From Pampus argenteus (taxonomy: Eukaryota; Chordata; Actinopteri; Scombriformes; Stromateidae), in contig CM072878.1 in NCBI GenBank assembly GCA_036937835.1, forward strand, positions 12,968,001-13,032,000: a DNA stretch of 64,000 nt, written 5' to 3'. The translations under genes were made by a program, and so were the position numbers. Positions 40,714-52,701 of this stretch are shown here, piece after piece. Under the pieces are notes generated by a model. That model was not told the origin of the DNA. It searched no databases and worked only from the letters and a program-made list of their open reading frames with translations. Position 1 is the stretch's first letter, and every line of letters begins with the position of its first letter.

Positions 40714-42652
40714 ATGGACCCAACAAGTGCCCCGGAAGGATGTAGCTCCAGCATCAACTCCATATATTACAACTTGTGTGACCTGACTGCGGTGTGGGGG
40801 GTTGTGGTGGAGGCTGTCGCTGCTGCTGGCGTGGTGACTTCCTTTGTTCTGTTTGTCATCCTCATGGCCTGCCTACCGTTTGTGACGAACAAGAGGAGAA
40901 AGGGTATGGTGGCCCTGCAGGCCAGCATTCTAGTTTTCACTCTAGGACTTTTTGGCCTAACTTTTGCCTTCATTGTGGGCCGGTACTCCACCACCTGTGC
41001 TGCACGGAGGTTTCTCTTTGGGGTACTGTTCTCAGGCTGTCTAGCCTGCTTGGTCATGCATGGTTTGTGGCTCGCCCTGCTGGAGCGGCGAGGCCGGGGG
41101 CCCAGGAGCTGGATGTTATGCTTGGGAGCACTGGGTCTCTGGCTTGTCGAAGTAATCATCAACACTGAGTGGCTAATTATCACTGTGGTCAGGAGCCCAC
41201 ACAGTGGTATCAACATCCCTGAACTGTCCTGCAACATCGCTAACAAGGACTTTGTGATGTCACTGATCTATGTGATGGTTCTGCTGCTCGCTGTGGTGCT
41301 GATGGCCGTGCCCTCACTGACACACAAGCATAAGCAGTGGCGCCGAGACGGAGCTTTCATCCTGGTCACAGGGATATTCACCATGGCTATCTGGGTAGCT
41401 TGGATTGTCATGTACATCCACGGGAACCAAATTGTTGGAAACCCCAGCTGGGACGATGCTACTCTGGCCATAGCTGTGGTGTCGAATGCCTGGGTGTTCC
41501 TCTTCCTATACACCATCCCAGAAATCTGCTTACTGACCCAGGAAGACCCAGACAAGGAGGAGCCCCATGATGGAGACGTCTATCCTGCCAGGAGTCTGGT
41601 TTATGACAACATCCTTAAGGAGCCGGAGCTGGAGCCGCCCCAACAGAATGTATACATGGAAAATAAAGCCTTCTCTATGGATGAACCTCCAGCAGGTACA
41701 GCATTAAAAACATTATGGTCTGCCTTCATTTTAAAATGATAATTAATCAACACGTTTTGTATAGATGGAATCCCAAGAGCTAATCAAGATCAAGCAGGAA
41801 AGCACTCCAATTAAGAGATTCGTATAAGTGCAGATGTTTTGCAACTTTCTTTGTGTAAAAACTGCCAATAGTGTTTCAACCAAACACAATGTAAGTATAG
41901 TGAGGTATTATTAATCTGACAGTACTTAGAGCTGTGCATCCGCGGCTGCCTCTTGCATCAAAGGAAAAGATTGTGAAATTGTCCTGTTTTTTTTGACAGA
42001 ACAGCAAAAAGCAGCGGAACTGCGCCGTTTGTTAATCTGAACGCAGCGCTTGTTAGCAAATATAACCACCAAAAATACGAGTGAATAACAACTTCCATGC
42101 AGGCCAAAATGCCTACTGTAATGATCTGTCAGCATAATCACTATTGTTAATATCCACTCATAAACTGCTGGCAGGCTGATGGCATTAAAATATTACTATC
42201 GGAGGCTTTTTCTCCTCACAGTCGCTAATTATTTTACTTTTAACAGTCACAGTGAAGTCTATTATATCTTTCATGTAACCATAGCCTTAGGCCTACTTTG
42301 ACACATACATTGTAATGATCATACATTGCGAGGCGTGCAGAAAGTGAATTGTTTTTTTTGCCCATGTTTTAGTGTTTGGTAGTGCCCACGACAATCTACA
42401 AGATATATAAGATAAAACTAAATATGTGTCATTTATGCATCATGCCTACTGTTTTAAATGTGTTTTGTTTTGGACTAAATTTGTCTGCAATGACGATCAT
42501 AACATGCACTTCCAATTTTCCAAACCTCCACCAGTGCCCACAAAACCAGTGTCTCCATACGGTGCTTATAACGGTCAGCTACGAAGTTGTGTATATCAGC
42601 CCACTGAAATAGCATTGATTGCCAAGGGTCTGACTAAGGTGAGTGTCCTCAA

Positions 42653-42688
<36 letters not shown>

Positions 42689-42837
42689 ACGAACCATAGC
42701 CTTTTCCTTCACATCTAAAATAATCACTTCTCTGTGTGTTTTTACAGATGGACCAAGACACAAAAATTCCTCGAGCCACACCTCCATCTATGAACCCAAG
42801 CTCGCTGCCTCGCTCATTCGAGTCCTTACCGTCTTAA
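40714..42837 (+). CDS. gprc5c: Class C orphan GPCR, family 5 group C
   Basis: Three coding exons, 40714-41695, 42535-42638 and 42748-42837, join in phase to 391 codons. GPRC5C is a retinoic-acid-inducible orphan receptor with a short extracellular N-terminus and seven helices at the plasma membrane. The family signatures SIYYNLCDLTAVWG, RRFLFGVLFSGCLACL, LVEVIINTEWLIIT, AIWVAWIVMY and DDATLAIAVVSNAWVF are present. The C-tail motif YMENKAFSMDEPPA runs across the first intron into PTKPVSPYGAYNGQLRS and VYQPTEIAL, which match human GPRC5C and exclude the other group members. Helices lie at about 27-56, 64-87, 96-120, 131-152, 177-199, 212-233 and 248-270. The start at 40714 lies 20 bases after the acceptor; no cleavable signal peptide is apparent, unlike the human protein. 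The last exon is short and ends with the stop at 42835-42837. Confidence 0.93.
42655..42686. repeat. (TA)n microsatellite in gprc5c intron
   Basis: Sixteen TA units inside the 109-base last intron (42639-42747), so the repeat occupies a third of a very short intron. Confidence 0.95.
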
Positions 42838-43650
42838 GGACGCACAGGTTGTTACAGCTACAGTATGAAAATTAATCCTGTTTCTTGTAGCCCCAGAGGT
42901 CATAATATCAGATGTAAATCCTTGTTTATCTTCCTTAGGAATATACATTTTACATAATACACTGTGGTGAATCTTTAGCAATATGCAGTAATATGTTCTA
43001 GTTCCTCTCAAACACACTTTAACGTTTTGCTTTATTCTTTTATTTCTGCTTTTTTTTTTTTTTTAATGCATGGCTTGTCTGTTCTGTATGCATAAGGACT
43101 GAGCATCATAAGTAAAGCATTACTGGAAATGGACAACTAATATATGTATACACAACCAAAATATTGACTTACAGATAAAAAGGTGGTTCCTCAGTCCTTC
43201 GATTTAATTCAATTATCACTTAATGGCAACTGGTGCCTTAAACCTTCAACTGTCAACCAATAGATGATCTTTCCTCTATAGAATAACATAATGAATAAAA
43301 AAAAGAAAGAGTGGAACAATGTATAACATTTTTAGGTAACAACAGCCCCACTGTACTCAATGACTACTGTAAACTGCTGGATTAATAATAGACAAGGAGG
43401 TTTAAAGCAAAATGGTTTAATAAGACTAAGTTTTTTTTTATTGCATTATCACCAACATGATTTTTTTTGTTCATGAATCTGCTTCTGCTGACTGTAGTTT
43501 GCTATCATGGTTTTGCTGTTACATAACATACTTTGTCCACTTGTGAAATGATGTCGTGATTCAGACTTCTTCTGAAAACCATGTTATATTGTAGTGCCTT
43601 GGATTCATAAAAATATGTGATTTTATGTAAATAAAAAAAAGACATAAGTT
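42838..43650 (+). other. gprc5c: gprc5c 3' UTR
   Basis: AT-rich non-coding DNA after the gprc5c stop, with AATAAA at 43294-43299 and again at 43630-43635. Either could end the transcript. Confidence 0.5.
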
Positions 43651-44215
43651 TTAACTTATTAAAACCTATAAAAGGTTACCTTAAAATCGTGTGTTGTGGC
43701 TGTTGGATGGTTGGATTTTAACGGTCAGGCAAATGTTGGATACTGCAAGAGGAAGCATCATGAGAATCACTATGTTCACTGCCCTGAGCAGTTATTTACA
43801 TATGTCGGTGTGATAAGTTTTAACAGGCCTCGCGTGGGGATAGGTTCTCGTTCTGTAGAGCGCTGCTGAACGAGGCAGGAAACTATTTTAGGAGGCAATG
43901 AGAGTGATACGGTGGGAGTGTTACGAAACCAAAACAATAAAATCCACAATAAACACACATATTGCTCTTCTCCAGTTTGAATATAGGACTGCGATTGTTT
44001 TAGTGGCACCGAGAGGATGCACTAATAATTTTTATGTTGAGCGGATAGAATAAGATCTGATACAAACTACACTGTCTGATAATAGAAGCTGAAACACAAT
44101 GCTGCCCAGGCGCCTTCATTGCATGCATGTCTGTTACGTAAGAAAGCTGAGTGGGTTGCAAATAATCACACTGTGCGCTCCATCACTCTCTCTATCTCTC
44201 TCTATCTCACACACG

Positions 44216-44246
<31 letters not shown>

Positions 44247-44414
44247 CACAAAGCTGACAAAGACCCAATGCAATTAAAATTTTCAAACCATTTTAAAATT
44301 CTACAGAGGCTATATGATTTTTAAATAAACCTATAATAACAAATTAGCACAGACAACAGCTCTGACTTATGAGCTCCTCATTGTCTCTACAGGGAGGTAT
44401 AATTATTGTCATGT

Positions 44415-44448
<34 letters not shown>

Positions 44449-45970
44449 AAAAGCCTTGGAGTGAGCTGTGGCTGCCTAGCAGCAGGCTGAGTAGGCTCAA
44501 TCCCGATCACTCTCACCTGTACTGTCAGCAGCCATGAGTACTGGCACAAAATGGAAATCAGACAGGACAGTACAACACATGTGCAAATGATTCCCCAGTG
44601 CATAGATAGAAAAAAATAATGCAAAAAAGATGTAGATAAGCAATGCAGCCTTGTCAAATGACTCCAAAGGTGAACATACAAAGGAAAAACGTATCTAAAT
44701 TAAAAAAAACAAAAAAAAACCAAAAAAAAAAAACCCAGAGCTTTCAGACAGTTGATGCAGTTTTCTTAGTATTTTGAGGTGTTGCTGCAGAAATAGATTA
44801 AAAGTATATATAGAATATAAAGTGTATTAGACATTTATTCCTGGTCAATGACTTGAGCTGAAATCAAAAAACACCACCTTCCCTTGACGGGCAGCAACTG
44901 CAAATCACTTGATAATTTGAATAGCCGTCTTGTGCACATGTACACAAGTGGTTACATGACCAGTGGTGGCTGGCCTCAGCTCAGGGGAGTCACCACTACC
45001 AATCACAAGCAGCTGTCCTTGCTTAATGCATTTCCTTGTCACTGTGACAACCCTCAGTGGACAAACACAGACAAAAGGGGGAAAAAAAAGGGACAGAGGG
45101 TTTTACTGGTCAAGCTGATGAAACAGAAATGACTGTGAATCCACAGACCAAGCAGTTGGTGATATTATTCACTATTGCAAAAAAATATTATGAGCATGTT
45201 TGCTTTTAGATCTAGGATGCTTTGAACAGTCAAGCTGTCAAGACAAAACATCTCTGAATTTGAATTTGTACAGTTTGTTCCCCAGAGGTTGATATTTAAA
45301 CAAAGGCCTTGTTCATAGCTGGAATGAACAGAGGGTAAACCTTTAAAGGATTACAAATGTAAATAGCTGTGCCAAGCATTGAAAAAGGCTGATGTGATTT
45401 ATTTATCCAGGCTTCAGAGCACTCACATGAACACAAGGTATGAACTGTTTTTGTTTTTTTTCATATTCTTATTGTTGAATTTCATTTATAAATGAAATAA
45501 ATCTTAAAAGATGATCATGACATTTGACTAAAAGCTCCAGAGCAGCTACTAAATAGATGTGGTGGTGAGATTATTTTCTCTGTGGCTGTTTCCATCAGTC
45601 GTCTTAATCCTGACCACTTGCAAATATATGATAAATGGGTAAACCCCTTCTGTTGAAAACAATGTAATTTGATTAAAGGCTCCAGAAAAGATACGAAACA
45701 GACCTGGTGGTGAGTGTTATTCTTTATACACGTTACGTATAAATTGCTCATTTTCACTCATCAAATACAGATTTAAATATGGTAAAGGACTCCAGATATT
45801 TGCTCTTATATATAGTATGTTTATGTATTCCACTAAAAATAAATGTTCACTTTTTAAAAGTCAAAAGATAATTCAGTCAGCTGTCCATACAAACAGTGTG
45901 AAAGCAGCTTTCTACGGGAGGACTGCCATCTAGTGGGACCTCATGCACACAATCAAGAGGTTTATCCTTT
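43651..45970. other. Intergenic DNA between gprc5c and ccdc137
   Basis: No credible exon. It contains two CA repeats (about 44217-44246 and 44414-44442) and long A-runs (44701-44733). The two flanking genes are convergent. Confidence 0.55.
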
Positions 45971-45975
45971 TTGTT

Positions 45976-45981
45976 TTTATT
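45976..45981 (-). terminator. ccdc137: Candidate poly(A) signal of ccdc137
   Basis: Plus-strand TTTATT (minus AATAAA) about 345 bases after the ccdc137 stop. It is the first hexamer I find downstream; a plausible 3' end. Confidence 0.4.
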
Positions 45982-46325
45982 GCCTACAGCATCACAAATG
46001 ATGCCGTAGTGGTAGAAGACCAAAGATGTAAATATAAAAACTGTGACTACAAATGAACGCTTGCCAGAAAACAAACAAAGAAAAGCAACCAACATATTTC
46101 TGTATCGATTTCATTCTGGGGTAATTAATTTGTCTTAAAAAAAAAAGACAAAACTTTTCATCACTTGAATGTTTAGCTCTTTTCTGAGCTTAATTTGTAA
46201 TAATGGAAGTGGCACACTAGTATTTCAGTCCCAGAGCTACAAAACACACAAACAGTCAGCTGATGATTACAGTCTGTGTCAGTTTTTCTGAACATTTGAC
46301 TGTAGTTGGTGAGCAACATGAGAGA

Positions 46326-49224
46326 TCACTGAAGGTTCTTCAGTTTTTCCAGACTGGCGATCCTGGCCTCATTCTGCTGCAGTTTCTGTTTCTTCAGGTA
46401 ACGATAGGCCTCCACTGCTCGCTCCCGCTCCTCATCCATGATTCTCAGTCTGGCCATGGAGGGCTTGGTTGTAGAGGCCACTGTGTGGCCTAAGAGAGAG
46501 TTGAGAAGCAGCTCCTTTGATGTATTCTGGTAGTTGGAGGCAGAAGAGAGAAATAACAGTTAACCACTTAATCAGTATTTAAAAAAAAAAAAATATATAT
46601 ATATATATATAAACATCACTCGATAGCTGGTTACCTGAGATTTGATTTGAGCTTTCCTGGGTTTGGTGCTCAGAGAAGGTGGCGCCATTGTAACTTCACC
46701 AAAAGGAACATTATCTAGAAAATAAAAAGCATTATCTCATTATAAAACAAGCTTCATATCTAGTCTTTTCAAGTGATTAAAGCAGCTTTTATGGCTATTT
46801 GGAGGCAGCGGAACACGCTGTAAACACAACACTGACACATTATTGTCTCATGAAGTTCATGTTTCTCTCTTCGCCTGACAAAGTGCAATGTTCAATTTCT
46901 TTTTAGGGCTAGTTGTTAACTTTGTCATTTGGTGCTGGGCAGGTAATGTACAGAAGGTTTATCAGAGCTGCTAAAAATGAGGTTGTGAGAGTGAAATTAA
47001 GGATTAGAAAATCTGAACGATGATCCAATAGACAGTTAGGGTAACTGCGGTGTTAGGTGATAATAGTCTGTGGGTTTGTCACAATGAGAAACCTTTTTTT
47101 CACATTACACAGTATTGCAGGAATAAATTAGCTAAAGCCAGACACTGTGTTTAGACACAACAAAGAAATGTAACCTACAAGCTGGCCAGTCAATATGCAT
47201 GTTTATACTGAATTAGTGAGGTAAGAACTGTCTGCTACCGCTCATCATTTGTAGTACGATACAAGCAGAAAAAAAACAAGATGACGTTACCTACGAACAT
47301 CTCTTTTTCAATCTGGGCCATTTGTTTGTCCAACTTTTTCAGATGTTGCTTCTGTAATCTGGTTTTGTCATACCTGTGGCAAGACAGCAACGATCAAATA
47401 AAATACAGACATATTATTCATATAATCGAAGAATAATAGTTACTTTTACATTTCTGTGTTTAACTCCATTTTCTATTGTTCTTGTTGCAGTCATTGTCAT
47501 TTAACTGCATGTTGTGGTTTTTTTTAAAACATTTTTGTGTGTAATGTGTCCAATAAAAAGATTCAGTATTGTTGTTTTTAATTCACTACGTGTTTCCAAG
47601 ACAAATCATATGACTTTTTGATCTATAAATCTAGAACAGATTACAGTTTTAACAACCTTTACTGAAATCCCATATCTGCACAATCACATATCATCAGGTC
47701 AAAAAAAAAAAAAAAGTCTAGTGTAAGTCATGTGTACTCACTCCTTCGTTTTCTCCGACTTGCCCTTGTCTGCAGGCCTCTCTTGTTTGTCTGCACTCAG
47801 CTCAGGTTTTCTCTCTACTTGGTTCTTGGTGAGGAAGAGGACATGTTTGGTCGCACTATTCATGCGTCGCAAATAAGCTCTCTCACTTTCCTTTTTTCCC
47901 CTCCTGAAATGTGGGACAGGTATGTCTCCATGCTCTGCCTTGCTTTTAGGAAGGATGGCTGAGTAGACAGACACATAGTTATACATAGACGTATGAGTGC
48001 TAAATACATAAAAAGTATAAAGATTTTTTTTTATTACTCACGTTTTAGCTTTTTTGCCTTCAAGGATCCTGCTTTCATTCTGTCCTTGCTCTTCATAATT
48101 TCTCGGAGTCTGAAGGGGATGTGTTCGAGGTGGTCTTCTTCTTTGGCTTTCTTGGGTTTGCCATCTCGTTTCTGCTTTTTATCACTGAGATTTTGACACA
48201 TTATGATGTTAACTTCGAGTTATTATTTTTGTAGATACACAAGTTAGATCTTATTTTTGTAGATACACAAGTTAGATCTTATTTATGTACACTTACTCAA
48301 GTACTGTACTGAGACAAAAATTCCTTTACTATCTATTTTACTCCACAAAGTTTATTTGCCAGTTTGAATTAGGGATGCACCAATCAGACTTTTACCTGGG
48401 CTTTGGGTATTAGTCAGTAACGAGTACAGATCTGATACCAATGTTTAATTAATTAATTTGTGTGAAAAAAAAACTGGAATCATTATATAATGTCTAAGAA
48501 AGTAAAATCATACTTAAACATTGCTTTCCTAACTCTGTAATACAAAATGTAACAAATATATACATTGATATACATGTTAATTGTTATATATTTAAAAAAT
48601 GGCATCAAGTATCATATCGGCCCATTGTCACTGATACCTCATCCAGGTATATTTGAGTCGCTGTCGGACCGATATCCGATATCAGTATCGGTGCATCGCT
48701 AGTTTAAATGACCAGGTACTTTAAAGATAGCGATTTTGCATTCAAAACATAAGATCATTTTATAAACCATCAATTATCAGTTTTACAGATTAAATTTCCC
48801 AACAGCACACTAAGTAGTTAAAATCAGATCACTTTTTAATCGTTACATCATTGTACTTTTTACATGCAGTGGAGTATTTACATTGTTGTATCGCTAACAT
48901 GTACTTTAGAAAAACATCTAAATACTTATTTTTCCACTGCTGGCAACTACTTAGCGAGTTAACAGCTAGTTAGCCAGCTAACTGGTTTTAGCTATTAGCT
49001 ACTATTTAGCTGTTATTGGCTAGCTAGCTGTTATTAGCTAGCTAGCTGTTATTGGCTAGCTAGCTGTTATTGGCTAGCTAGCTGTTATTGGCTAGCTAGC
49101 TGTTATTAGCTAGCTAGCAGTTTTCCCTTTACACATTAGCTTCCTGAGGTTACCTTCGTGGTCGTCCGGCTTCGGCAGCTTGTTTCCCCGACTCGTTGAT
49201 TTTGTTCTTCTTATTCTTCCCCAT
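46326..49224 (-). CDS. ccdc137: Coiled-coil domain-containing protein 137
   Basis: Six exons, 49224-49154, 48184-48042, 47958-47742, 47373-47291, 46714-46635 and 46526-46326, join in phase to 264 codons (human 289). The protein is very basic: MGKNKKNKINESGKQ at the start, KKQKRDGKPKKAK at 26-38. The family signature IPFRLREIMKSKDRMK is at about 46-61, followed by VPHFRRGKKESERAYLRRM and KHVLFLTKNQVE in exon 3. The C-terminal coiled coil RLRIMDEERERAVEAYRYLK matches human CCDC137. The human protein is nucleolar and associates with chromosomes in mitosis; it is also called RaRF, a retinoic-acid-receptor-sequestering factor. The lysine-rich composition fits nucleolar location. Intron 1 (49153-48185) holds a hAT-like MITE and an 18-bp tandem repeat. 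Confidence 0.95.
48223..48278. repeat. Perfect 28-bp tandem duplication
   Basis: Two identical adjacent copies of a 28-base unit beginning TTATTTTTGTAG and ending GTTAGATC, in ccdc137 intron 1, about 40 bases from exon 2. Identity suggests a recent event. Confidence 0.95.
48370..48701. mobile_element. hAT-like MITE with TIRs and 8-bp target duplication
   Basis: A 332-base element inserted in ccdc137 intron 1. Its ends are TAGGGATGCACCAAT and, inverted, TAGCGATGCACCGAT, matching at 13 of 15 positions. The flanks are GTTTGAAT (48362-48369) and GTTTAAAT (48702-48709), an 8-base target duplication with one difference, the size typical of hAT elements. The inner sequence contains the ATCGG/CCGATATCCGATATC words of a common fish non-autonomous family. 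There is no coding capacity. Confidence 0.85.
49007..49117. repeat. 18-bp minisatellite in ccdc137 intron 1
   Basis: About six head-to-tail copies of TAGCTGTTATTGGCTAGC, two of them with TTAGC in place of TTGGC. Each joint forms the palindrome GCTAGCTAGC. The array ends about 36 bases inside the intron from the exon 1 donor. Confidence 0.95.
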
Positions 49225-50330
49225 ATTACTGCAGGTTAACTCGTCGCATTGTACGTTATATTAACACAAACAACAACACATGTGGAGCAGCGTGTGTAGC
49301 CTTTAACCTATGAACCTCAAACTCAGAGGAGAGGAAGGACAGAAAACAGGACGTCTCACTCTACCTTTTTTTCCGGGTACCGTAAATGCCGCTGCTGTGA
49401 TCGGGGACATCAAGCTGACAGAGGTGAGAAGAAAATCTGCCACAAAAGACAAGATATGAGGGTACCACATATGATATGTCCCAGATAAATCATTAATATT
49501 TATCACCTGGTTTTCGTGATTCAATCCTACCAGCTACCAGAATGCTTTCTGTTCAGAAAGTTTGTCCACATTTTCTTGAAAGTCTTGAGTTTGTCTTGTC
49601 TTTTTTTATGAATGGACATGGTGTCATCTGCTCATCGAAGCAGCCTCAGTCCAAAATAAATCAAAGCAGGTTTTAAATGATTCCAACCAATAAAACAAAA
49701 CAAAACAAAAAAGTCAATACAAAGGATGCGATCCTATTTGGAATAATATTAGAAAGTGCACAATAGATTTATTAAAAAAATAGTACTCAACACAAGTAGT
49801 ATGGTGTGAACAGTTTTCTATTTAATATCTAAAAAAGGACTAAGTTAAGTTCACTCAAGCAAACACGGCAACAACAACAACTAACATCAAAATAAACTTT
49901 AAATTGATTGACAGAATAAAACATAGCAATGCCACAATGTATAAATAAATTCAGCACTCTGAAGTTTACTTAAGCAGAAATACCCATTATGTATTATAGA
50001 ATAGAATAGAATAGAATAGAATAGATATATTCTTAACTAAGTAGCACTAAGTGGGTCTGAACATGCAGCGTGTCGTTCATATTTCCAGCAGCCTAAGCAC
50101 TCCTGAGACTGCATACTTTTCTTCATCATTAAAACTCACCATTAAAATAGTAGGAGTACTGGTATCAGAAGCATCCTCTGATCCTGACACTGTTTTTTTA
50201 TTTATTTATTTTTTGTGATTGTGTACAGATTGTTTACTGAATTTGAATCTGAATTGTCTGTCTCACAGACAATGAGTGTAAATAAACCATAAGAAGGGGG
50301 GGTGTATCCTTTAACTCTCGTGTGCATGCA
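49225..50330. other. Intergenic DNA between ccdc137 and pde6g
   Basis: About 1.1 kb between divergent genes. It carries a (GAATA)n pentanucleotide run (about 49996-50024). No exon seen; the first 150 bases should contain the ccdc137 5' UTR and promoter. Confidence 0.55.
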
Positions 50331-50339
50331 TGTGTTTGA

Positions 50340-50691
50340 ATAGTATGGATTATAGAGACCATCTGATGAATGGACCTGGTGTGTGTGTCTGGGGGATTAT
50401 TCAATCTGAGAGACCGCTGATGAAAGGAGGATGCTGTTGCTGTTCACGATACCATGTTCTCGGGTGACACGTGTTGCATAATATTGCAGGTGGTCTGGAG
50501 AACGTGCTGTTCCAAATACAATATGTGCATTTGTACATGGGAGTGTGCGAGTGATGAGGGGCCTGGACGGTTCATTGGCTGATAACGTCATAATCTTCTC
50601 AGACCCTGTTGGTGTATAAGAGGGCAACTCACCATGTAACAGCAACCCGACCTCTAACATCAGCATCTGATACATACAGCAACACAGCTGG
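50340..50691 (+). promoter_or_regulatory. pde6g: pde6g promoter and 5' non-coding exon
   Basis: A TATA box (TATAAG, 50615-50620) lies about 25 bases before a probable start near 50641. The exon then ends at CACAGCTG|GTGAGT (donor after 50691). Upstream are an inverted CCAAT (ATTGGC, near 50574), a CRE-like AACGTCAT (50584-50591), an E-box CACGTG near 50468 and two GGATTA sites (50347-50352 and 50394-50399). GGATTA is the core site of CRX/OTX photoreceptor homeodomain factors, which fits a rod gene. The exon joins the acceptor attaaag ending at 51501. Confidence 0.6.
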
Positions 50692-51517
50692 TGAGTATTA
50701 GCAACAATTTACATGTTGCTTTTTGGACTCATATCAATGTATCCTGTGCAATAGTAATATAACTAAATAATAACGCGGCATTTTGCCTTTTTTAACACTT
50801 TCAACTTCAGATGTGAAATTTTCACTTAATCTGTGAAAATAATTTGTACTTTTTGTATTTATTTCTGGATTTTTTTACTATAAAGTGAAAAAAATTGTAA
50901 CTGTAAAATTTAATTGAAATTGGATAAACGTGTGTATGTACAAAAATACCTATTTTTGTAGCAATTCGGCCTTTTATAAATAAAGAAATATTCAGATTTT
51001 TTTCATAACAGAATATATAGTTTATTTGTAGTGATATTATGTAAACAGACACATTCACAAAGTTCGATATGCTTTTTAAAACAATATTTAATTACTGGTT
51101 CTTTAATTACTGCATTAAACGTGGCTACAAAACGTCCTCATTAAAGAGTTGCAGGTCTGTAAACATCCTGGTTTTTTTTGTTTTTTTTTATTATTTTGTG
51201 AGCTGCTCTCAGGTTAGGACCATAAGCAAATTCAGCATGTGCTATTACTAATCTGATTATCAAGGTGCTGTGAAGCTTAAAGGCATTGGTGGAGTGTTAA
51301 TTAACAATGTGAGCACGGGATTACAGGAGCCTTCAATGTCTGTACACGTATCTGTATTTCATCAAATGTTATTGACAGAAACTGCAAAATCCAGACCAGA
51401 ATAATTTAATATTGATTATTATCCTTTTTTGAACTTCAATATATTTGGCTACGATAAATCAGTTTTTTTTTATCACCCATTACTATTCTGTCCCATTAAA
51501 GGTCAAACAACAAAAGT

Positions 51518-52011
51518 ATGAATTTAAATGTGGCTAAACCTGAAGCGAAGACTAGCACCAAAGTTCCCCTCAGAGCCACGGCCCCTGGATCCCCACGTAA
51601 GGGCCCACCCAAGTTCAAACACAGGAACACCCGCCAGTTCAAGAGCAAGCCCCCGAAGAGAGGCGTCATTGGGTAGGCCTTTCTTGAGTTAATGTTGACT
51701 AAAATCTAAAAAAAAAAAAAAAAAGTCTGTCTTTTAAAAGCTGCAATTCCCCCATAATAAAGCTTGTGATTTTCTTTCTTCCTCAGCTTTGGAGAGGACA
51801 TCCCTGGAATGGAAGGGCTTGGCATCGGTAAGCAGAGTCATCACAGTTTGGCCACCACTGGAAACTATACACACACACACACACCAAACATAATTAACAG
51901 ACTAATTAATCACTATTGTTTCTTTCTTCAACAGACATCACTGTAATCTGCCCTTGGGAAGCGTACAGCCATCTAGAGCTGCATGAACTGGCCCAGTACG
52001 GTATCATCTGA
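51518..52011 (+). CDS. pde6g: Rod cGMP phosphodiesterase 6 gamma (inhibitory) subunit
   Basis: Three coding exons, 51518-51672, 51787-51827 and 51935-52011, join in phase to 90 codons (human PDE6G 87). The gamma subunit blocks the PDE6 alpha/beta catalytic sites in rod outer segments until transducin-alpha displaces it. The polycationic middle region RKGPPKFKHRNTRQFKSKPP is at about 28-47. The glycine-rich link GFGEDIPGMEGLG follows, and the C-terminal inhibitory helix is WEAYSHLELHELAQYGII, nearly identical to mammals. MNLNVAKPEAKTSTKV at the N-terminus and the adjacent tspan10 gene favour pde6g over the cone paralogue pde6h. The start codon is 16 bases after the acceptor, following a non-coding first exon with a strong TATA box. 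Confidence 0.96.
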
Positions 52012-52319
52012 GCCTCTTCAAAATGAATGATCAACCAAAGGGGACTGATGTGGCAACTTAAGTCACTCAAATTTCAACAATCATCCCAAACAATCTCAAT
52101 TTATACAGAACTATTTGTTTTGAATTGTGAACCACAAAGAGCTTTTATACAATATATCTATTTTCATAAGACTCTCAAGCTGCCATTTTAATGTCCATCA
52201 CCCACTGATGCTGAATGTGTCCTTGTGTGAGTGCCTGAGTTTACTTGGCTGTAACACTTAATTGAAGCAGTGTCTGCACGACTGTCAGCATCATGTTTAT
52301 AATGTTTAATCAAAATATG

Positions 52320-52325
52320 AATAAA
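52320..52325 (+). terminator. pde6g: Poly(A) signal of pde6g
   Basis: AATAAA about 310 bases after the pde6g stop, followed by a T-rich run. It is the likely transcript end, facing the convergent tspan10 end about 370 bases away. Confidence 0.65.
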
Positions 52326-52695
52326 GCTTGGAATTTTTTTTCTTTTTTTTTAACAATTTTAGACAACTTTGTCTTCATTTTAGTTCCTCTGTGCCAATTT
52401 GACATTTTATAAACCAAAACACTGTGCAATCCAACAATGTTTCTGTTTGAAACTATTTGAAACTGTTTCTGTTTATTCTTATTATGGATTTTGGTCTGTC
52501 GCCTTGACATGTTATGTCGAAAAATGTCCAAACTTTTCAAGCCTGTGTTAACAATAGCCAGGTATCCTTATATAACTGTGGATTTTGTACCACCATCACT
52601 TACATTCAAACTGTATTATGAAGGGATGTCTTAATGTCCAGTATGAACAGGAAGAATGATTGCAGCAAGAAAAGAAAAAAAAAAACATGTCAATC

Positions 52696-52701
52696 TTTAT
52701 T
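52696..52701 (-). terminator. tspan10: Poly(A) signal of tspan10
   Basis: Plus-strand TTTATT (minus AATAAA) 193 bases after the tspan10 stop, followed on the minus strand by T-rich sequence. Confidence 0.6.

Noticed and set aside
40767..41570. Other-frame and antisense open frames across gprc5c
   Set aside because: Shadows of the real receptor frame, with no independent evidence.
49007..49117. CRISPR-like spaced repeat
   Set aside because: The 18-bp units are directly tandem with no unique spacers, and the genome is vertebrate.
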